Below, piece after piece: positions 1 to 8,831 of a DNA stretch of 64,000 nt. Under the pieces are notes generated by a model. The model was not told the origin of the DNA. It made no database searches and worked only from the letters and a program-made list of their open reading frames with translations. Origin of the DNA: Cognatilysobacter tabacisoli (lineage in GTDB: Bacteria > Pseudomonadota > Gammaproteobacteria > Xanthomonadales > Xanthomonadaceae); contig NZ_QXJI01000001.1 in assembly GCF_003586305.1 (NCBI RefSeq), forward strand, positions 1,426,001 through 1,490,000, read 5' to 3'. The stretch's first letter is position 1. Every line of letters begins with the position of its first letter. A program made the translations under genes and the position numbers.

Positions 1-681
1 GGCAGGTTCGCCGGCGTACTCGAGGAATGCGGTGATGTCGCGCGCGGTCTGGTCGAACGCCTGGGCGTCCTGCGTGCCGGCCTGGGTGACCTTCAGCGCG
101 TTGACCGGACGTTCGCCGGTGGCCTTGTCCGGCTCGCCGAACTCGGCGTGCTGCAAACCCTGCAGCTCCCACAGCGGGTTCGGCATCGACGCGTTCGGGA
201 ACAGCTTGTTGTTCCAGCCCAGCGGACGCGACTCGTCGAGGTAGAACGACTTGAGGTAGGTGTAGATCCAGTCGCTGCCGCGCACGCGGGAGATCAGCGA
301 CAGGTCCGGCGGGAGCTTGCCGAACCACTGGGCGCCCTGCGCCTCGGTCATGCTCACCTGCACCTGCTCGCCGAACTTGGCGCCAGTGAAGTTGAGGTTC
401 GCCATCACCTCGGCCTCGCTGAGGCCCAGGTCCTCGCCGATCCGCGAATAGCGCAGGTACTTCAGCGAGTGGCAGCCCGAGCAGTAGTTCATGTACAGCT
501 TTGCGCCGCGCTGCAGCGAGGCGCGGTCGTCGAGGTCGACGCCCGACTGCATCACGTCGCCGCCACCGGCCGCGAGGGCCGAGAACGACACGAGGACGCC
601 GGCGGCGAACACGGCAAGCTTGCGCAGGGACTGCATCGGGGCGGCCTTGGTCTGGTCGGAGGCGGGCGTCAGGTTAGTCAT
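1..681 (-). CDS. petC: Cytochrome c1 of the bc1 complex (3' end cut by window edge)
   Basis: This is the cytochrome c1 subunit of ubiquinol-cytochrome c reductase, which passes electrons from the Rieske protein to soluble cytochrome c in the periplasm. The first 227 codons are visible and the C-terminal anchor lies off the window. The heme c motif CSGCH is at residues 67-71, and SMPNPLW near residue 166 probably carries the axial methionine. The ATG at 681 overlaps the petB stop by 8 nt, which suggests translational coupling. A second in-frame ATG at 636 begins a good signal peptide (MQSLRKLAVFAAGVL), so the true start could be there. It is the last gene of petABC. Confidence 0.95.
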   Translation of the reverse strand, partial: MTNLTPASDQTKAAPMQSLRKLAVFAAGVLVSFSALAAGGGDVMQSGVDLDDRASLQRGAKLYMNYCSGCHSLKYLRYSRIGEDLGLSEAEVMANLNFTGAKFGEQVQVSMTEAQGAQWFGKLPPDLSLISRVRGSDWIYTYLKSFYLDESRPLGWNNKLFPNASMPNPLWELQGLQHAEFGEPDKATGERPVNALKVTQAGTQDAQAFDQTARDITAFLEYAGEPA

Positions 682-1930
682 GCATAGTCACCCGTTCCGG
701 CACCGGCTTGGTCTTGTCGAGCTTGGTCCACAGCGGCATGGTGAAGAAGAAGGCGAAGTAGAGGAAGGTCAGCACGCGGCCGATCTGGGTCTCGACCGGG
801 TCGGTGCCGGGGCCGGCGCCGATCTTGCCGAGCCACACGAAGCACACCGCCAGCACGCCGAGCGCGACCTTGGTCATCCAGCCGCGGTAGCGGTGCGAGC
901 GCACCGGGCTGCGGTCGAGCCACGGCACCGCGAACAGCACGGCAATCGCCGAGAACATCACGATGACGCCGCCAAGCTTGTCCGGGATCACGCGCAACAT
1001 CGCGTAGTACGGCGTGTAGTACCACACCGGCTTGATGTGGGCCGGCGTCACCAGGCGGTTGGCCTCGGTGAAGTTGTCGTGCTCGAGGAACCAGCCGCCG
1101 AACGCCGGCGCGAAGAAGATCACGAACGCCGACAGCATCAGGAAGAAGCCGACGAAGACCAGGTCCTTGACCGTGTAGTACGGGTGGAACGGGATGCCGT
1201 CAGCCGGCTTGTTCGCGTCCCAGCGGTTGCCCTTGACCTTCTTGATGTCGACGCCGTCGGGGTTGTTCGACCCCACCTCGTGCAGCGCGCCCAGGTGCAG
1301 CACGACCAGCAGCAGCAGGACCAGCGGCATCGCGATGACGTGCAGCGCGAAGAAGCGGTTGAGGGTGGCGTCGCCGGGCAGGTAGTCGCCCATGATCCAC
1401 TCGGTCAGGCCGTTGCCGATGACCGGGATAGCGCCGAACAGCGAGATGATCACCTTGGCGCCCCAGAACGACATCTGGCCCCACGGCAGCACGTAGCCCA
1501 TGAACGCCTCGGCCATCAGCACCAGGTAGATCAGCATGCCGAGGATCCACACCAGCTCGCGCGGCTTCTGGTACGAGCCGTACATCAGGCCGCGGAACAT
1601 GTGCAGGTAGACGACGATGAAGAACATCGACGCGCCGGTGGAGTGCATGTAGCGGATCAGCCAGCCCCACTCCACGTCGCGCATGATGTATTCGACCGAC
1701 GCGAACGCTTCGGCCGCCGACGGCTTGAAGTGCATCGTCAGGAAGATGCCGGTGACGATCTGGTTGACCAGCACGACCAGCGACAGCACGCCGAAGATGT
1801 ACCAGATGTTGAAGTTCTTCGGCGCGTAGTACTCGGTCATGTGCTTGCGGTACATCGGCATCAGAGCCGGTGCGCGCGCGTTGACCCAGTCCATCACGGA
1901 GGTGGCTCCGCGGGTGATGATGCTTGCCAT
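674..1930 (-). CDS. petB: Cytochrome b subunit of the bc1 complex
   Basis: This is the membrane core of the bc1 complex, carrying both b hemes and the quinol oxidation (Qo) and reduction (Qi) sites. At 418 residues it has full length, with multiple hydrophobic helices. The four presumed heme ligands are visible: H96 and H110 on one helix, H197 and H212 on another. The Qo motif usually written PEWY is PVWY here (residues 301-304), a variant known from beta- and gammaproteobacteria. It follows petA with 3 nt spacing and its stop overlaps the petC start. Confidence 0.97.
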   Translation of the reverse strand: MASIITRGATSVMDWVNARAPALMPMYRKHMTEYYAPKNFNIWYIFGVLSLVVLVNQIVTGIFLTMHFKPSAAEAFASVEYIMRDVEWGWLIRYMHSTGASMFFIVVYLHMFRGLMYGSYQKPRELVWILGMLIYLVLMAEAFMGYVLPWGQMSFWGAKVIISLFGAIPVIGNGLTEWIMGDYLPGDATLNRFFALHVIAMPLVLLLLVVLHLGALHEVGSNNPDGVDIKKVKGNRWDANKPADGIPFHPYYTVKDLVFVGFFLMLSAFVIFFAPAFGGWFLEHDNFTEANRLVTPAHIKPVWYYTPYYAMLRVIPDKLGGVIVMFSAIAVLFAVPWLDRSPVRSHRYRGWMTKVALGVLAVCFVWLGKIGAGPGTDPVETQIGRVLTFLYFAFFFTMPLWTKLDKTKPVPERVTMHD

Positions 1931-1933
1931 GGC

Positions 1934-2554
1934 TTATGCAGCTCCCGGGGCGTTCGTGGGATCGACGCCAATCACCAAGGTGTTGTCGTCGGCATAGTGG
2001 TGCGGCGGCACGACCAGGTTGGTCGGCGCAGGCACGCCCGAGTAGACGCGGCCGGACATGTCGAACTTCGACTTGTGGCAGGGGCAGAAGTACCCGCCCT
2101 TCCACTCGCTGTCGAACGGCTCGGGCCGGATCTCGGCCTTCATCTCCGGCGAGCAGCCCAGGTGCGTGCACAGGCCGACCAGCACCGACACCTCGGGCTT
2201 GATCGAGCGCAGTTCGCCGCTGATGTAGGCCGGCTGCTGGTCCTTGTTGTCGGACTTCGGGTCGCTGAGCTGGGCGTCGAGGGTCGGAAGCGCGGCGAGC
2301 ACGGCCTTGGACCGCTTGACGATCCAGATCGGCTGGCCGCGCCATTCGACGATCAGGCGTTGACCTTCGGCCAGCGCGCTGATGTCGGCGATCACCGGGG
2401 CGCCGGCGAGCTTGGCGCGCGCGCTCGGGCTCCACGACTTGATGAACGGCACGGCCGCAATGCCGGCGCCGACGGCGCCGACCACTACCGTGGTCCCGGT
2501 CAGGAACCGACGGCGGCCCTGGTTGACAGGATCATTGACCCCTTGGTTGGCCAT
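1934..2554 (-). CDS. petA: Rieske iron-sulfur subunit of the bc1 complex
   Basis: This 206-residue Rieske protein takes electrons from quinol at the Qo site. The N-terminus has a Tat-type signal/anchor (RRRFLTG at about 14-20, then a hydrophobic stretch), consistent with export of the folded cluster protein. The [2Fe-2S] ligand boxes CTHLGC (129-134) and CPCH (157-160) are intact, giving C129, H131, C157 and H160 as ligands and C134/C159 as the disulfide. A GGAG ribosome binding site precedes the ATG. It is first in the petABC operon. The 156-nt gap upstream presumably holds the promoter, but no clear -35/-10 pair was found. Confidence 0.97.
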   Translation of the reverse strand: MANQGVNDPVNQGRRRFLTGTTVVVGAVGAGIAAVPFIKSWSPSARAKLAGAPVIADISALAEGQRLIVEWRGQPIWIVKRSKAVLAALPTLDAQLSDPKSDNKDQQPAYISGELRSIKPEVSVLVGLCTHLGCSPEMKAEIRPEPFDSEWKGGYFCPCHKSKFDMSGRVYSGVPAPTNLVVPPHHYADDNTLVIGVDPTNAPGAA

Positions 2555-2710
2555 CCGGCACTCCGCAAAGCGTTGAATTCAGGGTTCGTCCGCACCGAGG
2601 GCGCCCGGAGGGGCGTCAGGCGGCTCAAAGACGGCGAAGTTTAACGGAAGCGTCACTGGCGCGACAATCCGGCGCACCGCCGACCCGGACACGGGCCCCC
2701 GCAGATACGG

Positions 2711-3634
2711 TCAACGCGTGGCGGTGGAGACGCCGCGGTAGCGCTCGGCAAGCTGCGCGACGCGGACCACGTAGCGCTGGGTCTCGCTGTACGGGGGCAC
2801 GCCCCGGTACTTGTCGACCGCGCCCTCACCGGCGTTGTAGCCGGCCGCGGCCAGGGTCAGGTCACCCTTGAACCGCTTCAGCAGCCACGCGAGGTAGCGC
2901 ACGCCGCCGCGGATGTTCTGGCTGGGCTCGAACGCGTTGCCGACGCCGAACCGCTTGGCGGTTGCCGGCATCAGCTGCATGAGGCCCTGGGCGCCGACCC
3001 GGGACAGCGCATTGGGGTTGAACGCCGATTCGGCGTGGATGATGGCCCGCACGACGGCCTCGTCGACCCCGAACTCGTTGGCCGCCGCCGCGATCTCGTT
3101 GCGGTACGCGTCCGTGTTCAACCGGATCTTGCCGAAGTTGACGCCCGGCTGCGCCCCGCACGCGAAGCACGTTTCCATGTAGCTGTAGCGGATGGTGCGC
3201 ATCGCGGTCGCGTTGGCGACCCCGACCGGCTTGCGGCTCGTGTAGTGGCGCACGCCGTCTTTGATGTACGAGTACACCTGGCCCTGCACCAGCCGGCGCG
3301 CACCGCCACCGGACGGCGCGGACGCGGCCGGCGTGGACACGGTCTCGACCATGGCCGGCGAACCGGCCACCGGGCTCGGCGGCGCGGCGCTGCCGACGGC
3401 CTGCCCGGCAGCGGGTGCCTGCACCGGGGCCGGGGCCGGGGACGAGTACGAGACCGGGGCGCGAGGGCGCTCGGCGCGGTACTGGCTGACCGCGGTGCAC
3501 TGGGCACCCTTGGTGCGCTTGCTGCTGTAGCTGCGGCCGCCATCGGCGGTGTCGCAGCGGTACACGGTGCCCGCCGTCGCCGAGCCGAAGGCCAGCAGGC
3601 AGGCGATCCCCAGCAGCGTTGCGCTCCCCCTCAT
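2711..3634 (-). CDS. Secreted lytic transglycosylase with N-terminal DUF4124-like domain
   Basis: This periplasmic soluble lytic transglycosylase, SLT (Slt70/MltE-like) fold, should cleave peptidoglycan glycan strands. The start is at 3634, giving a clean signal peptide (MRGSATLLGIACLLAFGSATAG); the open frame continues upstream but without coding character. After the signal comes a DUF4124-like stretch (VYRCDTADGGRSYSS), a proline/alanine-rich linker, then the SLT domain with catalytic glutamate in AIIHAESAFNP, followed by GAQGLMQLMPATA and AAGYNAGEGAV. The length is 307 residues. It is divergent from miaB across a 143-nt gap and looks monocistronic. Confidence 0.9.
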   Translation of the reverse strand: MRGSATLLGIACLLAFGSATAGTVYRCDTADGGRSYSSKRTKGAQCTAVSQYRAERPRAPVSYSSPAPAPVQAPAAGQAVGSAAPPSPVAGSPAMVETVSTPAASAPSGGGARRLVQGQVYSYIKDGVRHYTSRKPVGVANATAMRTIRYSYMETCFACGAQPGVNFGKIRLNTDAYRNEIAAAANEFGVDEAVVRAIIHAESAFNPNALSRVGAQGLMQLMPATAKRFGVGNAFEPSQNIRGGVRYLAWLLKRFKGDLTLAAAGYNAGEGAVDKYRGVPPYSETQRYVVRVAQLAERYRGVSTATR

Positions 3635-3777
3635 GGCGGCGAGTGTCCCTCGTGTTTGGTGTGAATGCCAAGTCCTTGATCTGCAAACGCGAACCGGGTC
3701 ACCGTCCGGCCGCCCCGCGCTACACTGCGCGCCCTTCCGGCCCGGACTAACCACCGCGCCTCCCGGACGAGACCGCC

Positions 3778-5175
3778 ATGACCGACACCGCCAGCCCCGA
3801 CGCCCCCGCGCGCGCCGCGCCCCCAAGCGTTTCCACCCCGCGCGGCAAGCTGTTCATCGAGACCCACGGCTGCCAGATGAACGAGTACGACTCGGCCAAG
3901 ATGGCCGACGTGCTGGCCGCCAGCGATGGCCTCGAGATCACGCAGAACGCCGAAGAAGCCGACGTGATCCTGATCAATACCTGCTCGATCCGCGAAAAAG
4001 CGCAGGAGAAGGTGTTCAGCCAGCTCGGCCGATGGAAGGCGCTCAAGCAGGGCGGCCGCCCGGTGGTGATCGGCGTCGGCGGCTGCGTGGCGTCGCAGGA
4101 AGGCGAGGCGATCGTCAAGCGGGCACCCTACGTGGACCTGGTCTTCGGCCCGCAGACCCTGCACCGCCTGCCCGAGCTGATCCAGGCCCGGCGCGACACC
4201 GGGCGGCCGCAGGTCGACATCAGCTTCCCCGAGATCGAGAAGTTCGACCGCCTCCCCGAGCCGCGGGCCGAGGGGCCGAGCGCGTTCGTGTCGATCATGG
4301 AGGGCTGCAGCAAGTACTGCTCGTTCTGCGTGGTGCCCTACACCCGCGGCGAGGAAATCAGCCGGCCGTTCGAGGACGTTCTGGTCGAGGTCGCCGAACT
4401 GGCGGCGCAGGGCGTGCGCGAGGTCAACCTGCTCGGCCAGAACGTCAACGCCTACCGCGGCCCGCTCGGCGACGGCGAGGCGGCCGACCTCGGCCTGCTG
4501 ATCCGCGCGATCGCCGAGATCGACGGCATCGGGCGGATCCGGTTCACCACCTCGCACCCGCTGGAGTTCTCCGACTCGCTGGTCGAGGCCTACCGCGACG
4601 TCCCCAAGCTCGCCAACTACCTGCACCTGCCCGTGCAGGCCGGCAGCGACCGCATCCTCAGCGCGATGAAGCGCGGCTACACGGCGCTGGAGTTCAAGCA
4701 GAAGATCCGCAAGCTGCGCGCGGTGCGGCCGGACATCTCGGTGTCGTCGGACTTCATCGTCGGCTTCCCGGGCGAGACCGAGGCCGATTTCGACAAGACG
4801 ATGAAGCTGATCGACGATGTCGGCTTCGACCAGTCGTTCTCCTTCATCTACTCGCGTCGCCCCGGTACGCCGGCGGCCGACCTCGAGGACAGCGTGTCCA
4901 GCGAGGAAAAGCACGCGCGGCTGTCGCGGCTGCAGGCCGCGATCAACGCCAACGCCCGGCGGATCAGCGACGCGATGGTCGGCAGCGTGCAGTCGGTCCT
5001 GGTCGAAGGCCCGTCGCGCAAGGACCCGAACGAGCTGACCGGCAAGACCGAGAACATGCGCTCGGTGAACTTCGCCGGCCCGGCCCGGCTGGTCGGGCAG
5101 TTCGTCGACGTGCTGATCACCGAGGCGATGAGCAACTCGCTGCGCGGCCGCGTGCTGACCGCGGACGCCGGCTGA
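3778..5175 (+). CDS. miaB: tRNA-2-methylthio-N6-dimethylallyladenosine synthase
   Basis: MiaB is a radical-SAM methylthiotransferase that adds the 2-methylthio group to i6A37 in tRNAs reading UNN codons. The protein has 465 residues: an N-terminal UPF0004 domain with cysteines C32, C69 and C103 for the auxiliary [4Fe-4S] cluster, then the radical-SAM motif C177-x3-C181-x2-C184, and a C-terminal TRAM region. The first roughly 20 residues are a low-complexity Ala/Pro extension, so a start a few codons downstream is possible, but there is no better ATG before the conserved [14 protein letters not shown] small membrane-protein gene follows after 3 nt. Confidence 0.97.
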   Translation: MTDTASPDAPARAAPPSVSTPRGKLFIETHGCQMNEYDSAKMADVLAASDGLEITQNAEEADVILINTCSIREKAQEKVFSQLGRWKALKQGGRPVVIGVGGCVASQEGEAIVKRAPYVDLVFGPQTLHRLPELIQARRDTGRPQVDISFPEIEKFDRLPEPRAEGPSAFVSIMEGCSKYCSFCVVPYTRGEEISRPFEDVLVEVAELAAQGVREVNLLGQNVNAYRGPLGDGEAADLGLLIRAIAEIDGIGRIRFTTSHPLEFSDSLVEAYRDVPKLANYLHLPVQAGSDRILSAMKRGYTALEFKQKIRKLRAVRPDISVSSDFIVGFPGETEADFDKTMKLIDDVGFDQSFSFIYSRRPGTPAADLEDSVSSEEKHARLSRLQAAINANARRISDAMVGSVQSVLVEGPSRKDPNELTGKTENMRSVNFAGPARLVGQFVDVLITEAMSNSLRGRVLTADAG

Positions 5176-5178
5176 ACC

Positions 5179-5388
5179 ATGCAGAGCCGTCGGTCGCGGC
5201 GGTGGTGGTCGCGCCATGCGCTGGCGCTGTGGTTCGGCGCGCTGGCCCTGCTGGCCGCGCTGCGCGTCGTCGCGCGCGTGATGCGCGGCGGACCGCTGGA
5301 CGCGACCGCGCTGGCGTGGGGGGTCGGCGCGGCGCTGCTCGCCGCCGCAGGCGCCGCGATCGCGTGGCGACAGTCGCGGGTTCGTTAG
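5179..5388 (+). CDS. Small membrane protein of unknown function
   Basis: This 69-residue ORF starts 3 nt after the miaB stop and is probably co-transcribed. The sequence shows a basic N-terminus (QSRRSRRWWSRH), two hydrophobic helices (about residues 15-33 and 44-62) with a short polar turn between them, and a basic C-terminus, which predicts a two-helix inner-membrane hairpin. I do not recognise a family. High G/C at third codon positions and tight spacing support a real gene, but no functional motif is visible. Confidence 0.55.
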   Translation: MQSRRSRRWWSRHALALWFGALALLAALRVVARVMRGGPLDATALAWGVGAALLAAAGAAIAWRQSRVR

Positions 5389-5443
5389 CAGCGCCGCAGG
5401 CGAAGTCCGTCGCGCCACCGCGCAGCGGGACGAACCCGCGGGA

Positions 5444-7126
5444 TTACTTGGCGTCGGCGCGGTAGACGGCCTCACCGTCGACGTACGTGGCCTGCACCGT
5501 CAGCGAGCGCAGCGCCGCCGGCTCGATCGCCAGCGGGTCCTGCGCGAGCACGACGAAGTCCGCGCGCTTGCCCACGGCGAGCCTGCCGACGCGGTCCTCG
5601 GCGAACCCGGCGTACGCCGCATCGACGGTGAACCCGCGCAGCGCCTCGAACGCGGTGAGCTTTTCCTCCGGCCCCCAGCCGCCGACCGGCTGGCCGGCGG
5701 CGTCGGCGCGCGTGGTGGCCGAATACAGCCCCAGGCGCGGATCGACCGACTCGACCGGGAAATCCGAACCCAGCGCCAGTCGCGCGCCGCGGTCGCGCAG
5801 CTGGCGCCAGGCGTAGGCGCCGTGGATCCGCTCCGCGCCGACCCGCTCCTGCGCCCACGGCATGTCGCTGGTCGCGTGGGTGGGCTGTATCGACGCGATC
5901 ACGCCCAGCGGCGCGAGCTTTCCGATGTCGGCCGGGGCGAGCACCTGGGCGTGTTCGATCCGCCAGCGGTGGTCACCGGCGCCGTTCGCGAGCGCGACCG
6001 CATACGCATCGAGCACGTCGCGGTTGCCGCGGTCGCCGATCGCGTGGGTCGCCAGCTGGACGCCGCACGCCTTGCCACGCGCGGCGATGCGCATGAGAGC
6101 GTCGGGCTGCATCAGCAGCAGGCCGCGGTTGGCGGGGTCGTCGCTGTACGGCTCCAGCATCGCCGCGCCGCGGCTGCCGAGCGCGCCGTCGACGTACAGC
6201 TTGACGGCGCGCATCTGCAGGCGGCCGCGCGGATGCGCGTATGCCCCGTTCTCGCACAGCCACGCGAAGGCCGCGCTGTCGCCATCGGCGAGCGCATTGA
6301 TCCGCAGCGGCATCGCATTGCGATCGGCCAGCCGTCGGTAGCGCTGCAGCGCCGCCAGCGACACGCCCATGTCGTGCACGCCGGTCAGCCCGTGCGCGAC
6401 GGCCTCCTGCATGCCCAGCACCAGCGCGCGCTCGGCGGTCGCCTCGTCGGGCGGCGGTACCACGGCATCGACCAGCGCCATCGCGGCATCGATGAACACG
6501 CCGGTCGGGCGCCGCTGCGCGTCGCGCTCGATTCGCCCGCCGTCGGGCTGCCAGTCGCCGGTGAGGTCGCGCTTCACCGCCGCCATCGCCGCGCGGTTGC
6601 CCCAGCCGGCATGCCCGTCGACGCGCTCGAGCCACACCGGCCGGTCGGGAAACGCCGCGTCGAGGTCGGCCGCGGTCGGAAACCGCTGCTCGGGCCAGTC
6701 GTTCTGGTCCCAGCCCCGCCCCAGCAGCCACGCGCCCGCTGGCAGCTGCGCGGCGAATGCGCGCAGGCGCGCGAGCACTTCGTCCTTGCTCCGGGCGCCG
6801 ACCAGGTCGACGCGCAGCTTGGTGTACCCCAGCCCTTCGACGTGGCCGTGGGCGTCGATCAGCCCGGGGACCACCGTCGACGCCCCGACGTCGAGCCGCG
6901 ACGCATCCGGATAGCGCGCCGCCAGGGCCTCGCGCGTGCCGACAGCGACCACCGTGCCGGCGTCGTCGTACGCCAGCGCCTCGACGCGCGGCTGCGCCGG
7001 ATCCATCGTGTGGATGCGCGCGGCCGTCAGCACCGTCACCCGCTGATTTGACGCAGCCGTCACGGCCGTGGCCGCGAGCATCAGCGGAATCGCCAGCCAC
7101 GGCGCAATGGCACGAATCTGATGCAT
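5444..7126 (-). CDS. Secreted YtcJ-like metal-dependent amidohydrolase
   Basis: This protein belongs to the amidohydrolase_3 (YtcJ/exoenzyme regulatory protein AepA-like) family of metal-dependent hydrolases; the substrate cannot be told from sequence. The start at 7126 is preceded by a strong GGGGGAG ribosome binding site and gives a signal peptide ending near ATAVTAAS, so the enzyme is likely periplasmic. Visible motifs are DAHGHVEGLGY (metal site), LLGRGWDQNDW, a conserved lysine in AVKLYVDGALGSRG, HAIGDRGN, RIEHAQV and LGSDFPVE. The mature length of about 540 residues is normal for the family. It lies on the strand opposite to miaB and phoH, two genes that are often neighbours. Confidence 0.88.
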   Translation of the reverse strand: MHQIRAIAPWLAIPLMLAATAVTAASNQRVTVLTAARIHTMDPAQPRVEALAYDDAGTVVAVGTREALAARYPDASRLDVGASTVVPGLIDAHGHVEGLGYTKLRVDLVGARSKDEVLARLRAFAAQLPAGAWLLGRGWDQNDWPEQRFPTAADLDAAFPDRPVWLERVDGHAGWGNRAAMAAVKRDLTGDWQPDGGRIERDAQRRPTGVFIDAAMALVDAVVPPPDEATAERALVLGMQEAVAHGLTGVHDMGVSLAALQRYRRLADRNAMPLRINALADGDSAAFAWLCENGAYAHPRGRLQMRAVKLYVDGALGSRGAAMLEPYSDDPANRGLLLMQPDALMRIAARGKACGVQLATHAIGDRGNRDVLDAYAVALANGAGDHRWRIEHAQVLAPADIGKLAPLGVIASIQPTHATSDMPWAQERVGAERIHGAYAWRQLRDRGARLALGSDFPVESVDPRLGLYSATTRADAAGQPVGGWGPEEKLTAFEALRGFTVDAAYAGFAEDRVGRLAVGKRADFVVLAQDPLAIEPAALRSLTVQATYVDGEAVYRADAK

Positions 7127-7212
7127 CGAACTCCCCCGGTCGACGTGAACCGTCGACTTTGCGAAAAACACCCCCCGCGTGCAAGCTGGCGGGCCCGTTG
7201 AACGCCCCGCCG

Positions 7213-8199
7213 ATGCCCGCCCGCACGACCTCGGAATTCACCCTCGACCCCGCCGACGCCGAACGCCTGGCCAACCTTGCCGGCCCGTTCGACGGCCACC
7301 TGCGGCTGATCGAGCTTCGGCTCGGCGTGGAGATCGCCAGCCGCGGCAACGTGTTCCGCATTGTCGGTCCGCCCGACGCGGTCAACACGACCGAACGCCT
7401 GGTGCGCCAGCTGTGGCGCGATGCCGAAACCGAGACCCTGACCGAGCCGGCCGTGCACCTGCGCTTGACCGAGGCCGATGCCGAGCGCGTCGTCGACGAG
7501 GAAGTCGAACCGCAGGAGGTGGCCATCCGGGTCAAGCGCGGCACGATCCGCGGACGCGGCGCGAACCAGGCGAAGTACCTGCACGCGATCGCCACCCACG
7601 ACATCAACTTCGGCATCGGCCCGGCCGGCACCGGCAAGACCTTCCTGGCCGTCGCCAGCGCGGTCGAGGCGCTCAACGACTCGCGCGTGCAGCGCCTGAT
7701 CCTCGTGCGACCGGCAGTCGAGGCCGGCGAGAAGCTCGGCTTCCTGCCCGGCGACCTGACCCAGAAGGTCGACCCGTACCTGCGCCCGCTGTACGACGCG
7801 CTGTACGAAATGCTCGGCGTCGAGAAGGTCGTCAAGCTGCTGGAGAAGAACGTCATCGAGATCGCGCCGCTGGCCTACATGCGCGGACGGACGCTTAACG
7901 ACGCGTATGTGATCCTCGACGAGGCGCAGAACACGACGATCGAGCAGATGAAGATGTTCCTGACCCGCATCGGCTACGGCAGCACCGCGGTGGTCACCGG
8001 CGACCTGACCCAGGTCGACCTGCCGAAGCACCAGAAGTCCGGCCTCAAGGACGCGCTCGACGTGCTGCGCAACGTCAACGGCATCAGCTTCACCTTCTTC
8101 GAGTCCCGCGACGTGGTCCGCCACCCGCTGGTCGCGCGCATCGTCAACGCCTACGACGCGCGCGACGCCGTCGACGCGCAGACCGGCCCGGCAGCCTGA
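7213..8199 (+). CDS. phoH: PhoH-like ATPase
   Basis: This is a PhoH/YbeZ-family NTPase that works with YbeY in ribosomal RNA maturation and quality control. The 328-residue protein has Walker A at residues 136-143 (GPAGTGKT), the Walker B-like ILDEAQN and a conserved GDLTQVDLP segment. An upstream open frame in the same register is antisense shadow of the amidohydrolase, so the ATG at 7213 is chosen where family similarity begins. It heads the run phoH-ybeY-corC-DUF4105-corA. Confidence 0.95.
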   Translation: MPARTTSEFTLDPADAERLANLAGPFDGHLRLIELRLGVEIASRGNVFRIVGPPDAVNTTERLVRQLWRDAETETLTEPAVHLRLTEADAERVVDEEVEPQEVAIRVKRGTIRGRGANQAKYLHAIATHDINFGIGPAGTGKTFLAVASAVEALNDSRVQRLILVRPAVEAGEKLGFLPGDLTQKVDPYLRPLYDALYEMLGVEKVVKLLEKNVIEIAPLAYMRGRTLNDAYVILDEAQNTTIEQMKMFLTRIGYGSTAVVTGDLTQVDLPKHQKSGLKDALDVLRNVNGISFTFFESRDVVRHPLVARIVNAYDARDAVDAQTGPAA

Positions 8200-8256
8200 G
8201 ATCGCCGGCAGCGCCGGCGCATGCACCCGAACGAGAGCACCCGCGAGACCACGCCC

Positions 8257-8739
8257 ATGACCGTAGGACCCGTCCGCCTCGACGTCAGCGTCACCTACGC
8301 GGTGCCGCGCAAGGGCATCCCGTCTGCCGTCAGCTTCCGCAAGTGGGTCGCCGCCGCGCTCGACAGCCGGATCCGCGAGGCCGACCTGGCCGTGCGCATC
8401 GTCGGCGCCAAGGAGGGCCGGGCCCTCAACCGCCACTACCGTGGCAAGGACTACGCGACCAACGTGCTGAGCTTTCCGGCCGAGATGCCCGAAGGCCTGC
8501 CGGAAGGCGTGCACCTGCCGCTGCTGGGCGACGTGGTGCTGTGCGCGCCGGTGGTCGCCCGCGAGGCCCGCGAGCAGAAGAAGCCGCTGGCCGAGCACTA
8601 CGCCCACCTGACCGTGCACGGCGCCCTGCACCTGCTCGGCTGGGACCACGAGGACGAGAAGGACGCGCTGTGCATGGAGCAGCTCGAACGCGAAATCCTG
8701 GCCTCGATGGGCATCGACGACCCCTACATCGAAGCCTGA
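8257..8739 (+). CDS. ybeY: Endoribonuclease YbeY (rRNA maturation factor)
   Basis: YbeY is a zinc-dependent RNase for 16S rRNA 3'-end maturation and 70S quality control. The signature HGALHLLGWDH, which supplies three zinc-binding histidines, is intact near the C-terminus, and NRHYRGKDYATNVLSFP is the conserved central segment. With the ATG at 8257 the protein has 160 residues. An earlier in-frame ATG at 8221 would add 12 polar residues; neither has a strong ribosome binding site, and I prefer 8257 because similarity starts at GPVRLDVSV. It lies 57 nt after phoH. Confidence 0.94.
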   Translation: MTVGPVRLDVSVTYAVPRKGIPSAVSFRKWVAAALDSRIREADLAVRIVGAKEGRALNRHYRGKDYATNVLSFPAEMPEGLPEGVHLPLLGDVVLCAPVVAREAREQKKPLAEHYAHLTVHGALHLLGWDHEDEKDALCMEQLEREILASMGIDDPYIEA

Positions 8740-8831
8740 GCGCCCCGGGACCCGGGGCGGTTCACCGCCCCCTCCCCCCGACGCGCTAGACTTCCGCCGC
8801 CGCCCTTCCCCCCGGGCGTGTCGCGAACCCC

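Noticed and set aside
491-2644. Long plus-strand open frame opposite petABC
   Set aside because: It is antisense to three conserved bc1 genes; long open antisense frames are expected in such GC-rich coding DNA and the product is a low-complexity Arg/His/Ala-rich chain.
3698-3726. Promoter for miaB with -10-like TACACT
   Set aside because: There is no matching -35 at normal spacing; too weak to annotate.
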